From Acinetobacter modestus (lineage in GTDB: Bacteria; Pseudomonadota; Gammaproteobacteria; Pseudomonadales; Moraxellaceae), in contig NZ_BMDV01000001.1 of assembly GCF_014636095.1 (NCBI RefSeq), positions 1 to 64,000 of the forward strand: a stretch of 64,000 nt of DNA. Reading direction: 5' to 3'. The notes beneath the pieces were generated by a model, which was given only the letters and a program-made list of their open reading frames with translations, was not told the origin of the DNA and did not search any database. Of the stretch, positions 62,503 to 64,000 are shown one piece after another (the first letter of the stretch is position 1; every line of letters begins with the position of its first letter). The position numbers were made by a program, and so were the translations under genes.

Positions 62503-63833
62503 TAATTATTGACCTGTTGATGATGTGGTGTTGACACTAAATCATTCAAACTTCCTATTTGATCTAGTAATTGATATACAAATACAACTTCGTCCTGTTG
62601 ATTGACCGTTTTTTGAGTCTGGACATCCAATAACTTCTGTTCAGTATTGAGTAAATCAAATGTTGTTTTTGTACCCAGTTCAAATTCTTTACGCGTATAA
62701 ACAAATGCGATTGAAGCTGCGTCAATTGCATTTTGCAGTGCATCTTTATTTTGACGAATGGTTTGAAGTTGTGCGTAAGTCGTCCGGATACGCTGATTCA
62801 AATCTAATTCCAGACTTTTGATTTTCTGATTAGCAAGCTCAATATCGACTTGAGCTTTATTAATATTTGCTCTATTGAGTCCATCATCATATAGCGGTAC
62901 ATTTAACTGAACACCAACCATATAATTATTACTTTCAGAACCGATATTGGTTGCTTCATGTTGAGCCCCTAATTTGCTGGTGAGCATTACTGTCGGCCAA
63001 AGTTCTCTTTTGGTTAAAGCGTATTGCTTTTCCGCCGCTTGTTTTTCAAATTTGGCTTGTATTAAAGCAGGATGATTTTTGGTTTTTGATAAAAGTTCAT
63101 CGACGTTATTGGCAATGCTAGGTAATTGATTGATTGCAACCAAACCATCAGGGGCTGCCCCTGTGATTTGGTAAAATTGCGCTTCACTGATCGTTAAGTT
63201 GGATTGTGCTTGAGTAATATCTGCTTGTCCCTGAGCGACTTGTGCCAAAACTTGAGCCAAATCTGCACGTGTGATCATGCCCACATCAAAACGTCGTTGA
63301 GACTCATACAAAGAACGCTGCAAATTAGACATGGTTTTCTTTCGGAGCTCTAAAATCGCTTTTTTCTTGAGTACATCGGTATAGACCATCACTGTATTCA
63401 ATATCGTTTCTGATCGTTGATCTGATAACGCTTCATTACGTGCTGAAAGCTGATTCTTCGCAACTTCAACACCTAAACGGTGTCGACCAGAAGTATAAAC
63501 TGGATAATCCATTTGAAGTTGCAAACTACGACCTTTACGATTTCCTTCTGTTGGAAACATAACCATCGTCGGAGTTTCTATTTTTTCATAATCCAATTGC
63601 CCAACGAGATTGACTTTGAGTCCATCTCGTTGAGTTGCTTGATTAAGCATTGCCGTGGATTGATTGACACTTAAGCGACTTAGTTCTAATTGGCTTTCAT
63701 GCCTTAAACTAGCAGAAAATGCATCATCTAAAGTCATCGCGTTCACTGAACTGGCAGCACAGCACAGGCTTAAATACACTAAGTATCGATACATACTTTT
63801 TTCTGGTCTAATTTGATTTATTCCTTTATTCAT
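62502..63833 (-). CDS. TolC-family outer-membrane efflux protein
   Basis: A 443-residue protein. A signal peptide (YLVYLSLCCAASSVNA) precedes MTLDDAFSASLRHESQLELS, the typical opening of the TolC repeat, and two repeats of long coiled helices follow (about 45-215 and 245-425), with LNVPLYDDGLNRANINKAQ in the second. It overlaps the upstream gene by four bases (ATGA) and the GNAT gene by one. A more internal ATG at 63791, directly before the signal peptide, is an alternative start. It would form the outer-membrane exit of an export system. Confidence 0.88.
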   Translation of the reverse strand: MNKGINQIRPEKSMYRYLVYLSLCCAASSVNAMTLDDAFSASLRHESQLELSRLSVNQSTAMLNQATQRDGLKVNLVGQLDYEKIETPTMVMFPTEGNRKGRSLQLQMDYPVYTSGRHRLGVEVAKNQLSARNEALSDQRSETILNTVMVYTDVLKKKAILELRKKTMSNLQRSLYESQRRFDVGMITRADLAQVLAQVAQGQADITQAQSNLTISEAQFYQITGAAPDGLVAINQLPSIANNVDELLSKTKNHPALIQAKFEKQAAEKQYALTKRELWPTVMLTSKLGAQHEATNIGSESNNYMVGVQLNVPLYDDGLNRANINKAQVDIELANQKIKSLELDLNQRIRTTYAQLQTIRQNKDALQNAIDAASIAFVYTRKEFELGTKTTFDLLNTEQKLLDVQTQKTVNQQDEVVFVYQLLDQIGSLNDLVSTPHHQQVNN

Positions 63834-64000
63834 AGCCGTTCCAAACTATTTAAAGTAATTTTCTTTAAAGGTTCTGGCTTGATATTTCCTTCAATTAAAC
63901 CATCAGACATCACCAACTTTTTATAAGCAGCCCAGCCATTATCTGCCTTACGAATTTGTGGTTGATCAAGTTGACCTAGATTACGCGCTAATTCGTAATG
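63830..64000 (-). CDS. C-terminal part of an unidentified gene (partial)
   Basis: An open minus-strand frame runs in from the right edge and stops with TGA at 63830-63832, overlapping the TolC start as ATGA. The 56 visible residues include NGWAAYKKLVMSDGLIEG and end PLKKITLNSLERL. The coupling shows it belongs to the TolC operon. The fragment faintly recalls C-termini of periplasmic substrate-binding proteins, but I cannot identify it. Confidence 0.6.
   Translation of the reverse strand, partial: HYELARNLGQLDQPQIRKADNGWAAYKKLVMSDGLIEGNIKPEPLKKITLNSLERL

Noticed and set aside
1..64000. CRISPR arrays, rRNA operons and tRNA genes
   Set aside because: No regularly spaced direct repeats and no rRNA or complete tRNA signatures were seen on reading the window.

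Overview
The window looks like chromosomal DNA of an Acinetobacter-type gammaproteobacterium. It is AT-rich. It carries LpxB, the YbaB-RecR pair, PrmB-AroC, a DUF937 protein, an OsmC-YcaO fusion and the oxygen-dependent MesD/MesX methionine synthase pair, together with many SDR, LysR, AraC and MerR genes of the kind common in that genus. No rRNA, tRNA or CRISPR array was recognised.

Layout. At 1-320, the 38-bp terminal inverted repeat of a Tn21-type Tn3-family transposon abuts a truncated gene. 348-12000 holds mostly housekeeping and envelope genes: DAHP synthase, a TauE-type permease, a PepSY/DUF3649/DUF3325 operon behind a Fur-like box, lpxB, a porin and a HIT protein. 12326-12964 is an AT-rich orphan gene. 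13-25 kb is a mostly plus-strand block: metZ, ybaB, recR, rnd, ycgL, a MoxR/VWA pair, a lone trpB, prmB and aroC. 25-29.6 kb has a diguanylate cyclase, a TenA/PqqC-fold enzyme and a quinone reductase divergent from an AraC regulator.

At 29671-29698 there is a dif site. Its 6-bp centre and XerD half equal those of E. coli dif, so this is probably the replication terminus. A second, imperfect dif-like site lies at 30945-30973. Each is followed by a related 57-bp stem-loop sequence with a compensatory base-pair change. Between them is a single DUF2971 gene, so the segment looks like a Xer-exploiting insertion. Just beyond are a VF530 gene and a hipA-hipB toxin-antitoxin pair in reversed gene order with two operator-like dyads.

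33.4-41.6 kb is an accessory oxidoreductase/hydrolase cluster: SDRs, two paralogous alpha/beta hydrolases (one broken by a one-base shift in a C6 tract), a zinc alcohol dehydrogenase and LysR regulators. 42.7-46.2 kb is the mesX-mesD methionine synthase locus with a flavin reductase and a second TauE-type permease. 47.4-49.5 kb is a TonB-dependent siderophore receptor.

49.7-58.6 kb appears to be one MerR-controlled stress or detoxification regulon. A MerR gene sits among four promoters that all have a 19-bp spacer around a shared dyad. They drive two DJ-1/PfpI proteins, an exported acetoacetate-decarboxylase-like protein, and an old-yellow-enzyme plus saccharopine-dehydrogenase-like operon. 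58.9-64 kb carries the OsmC-YcaO protein and an overlapping operon of an unidentified gene, a TolC-type outer-membrane protein and a GNAT protein.

Functions are read from sequence motifs and memory of families. No searches were run.
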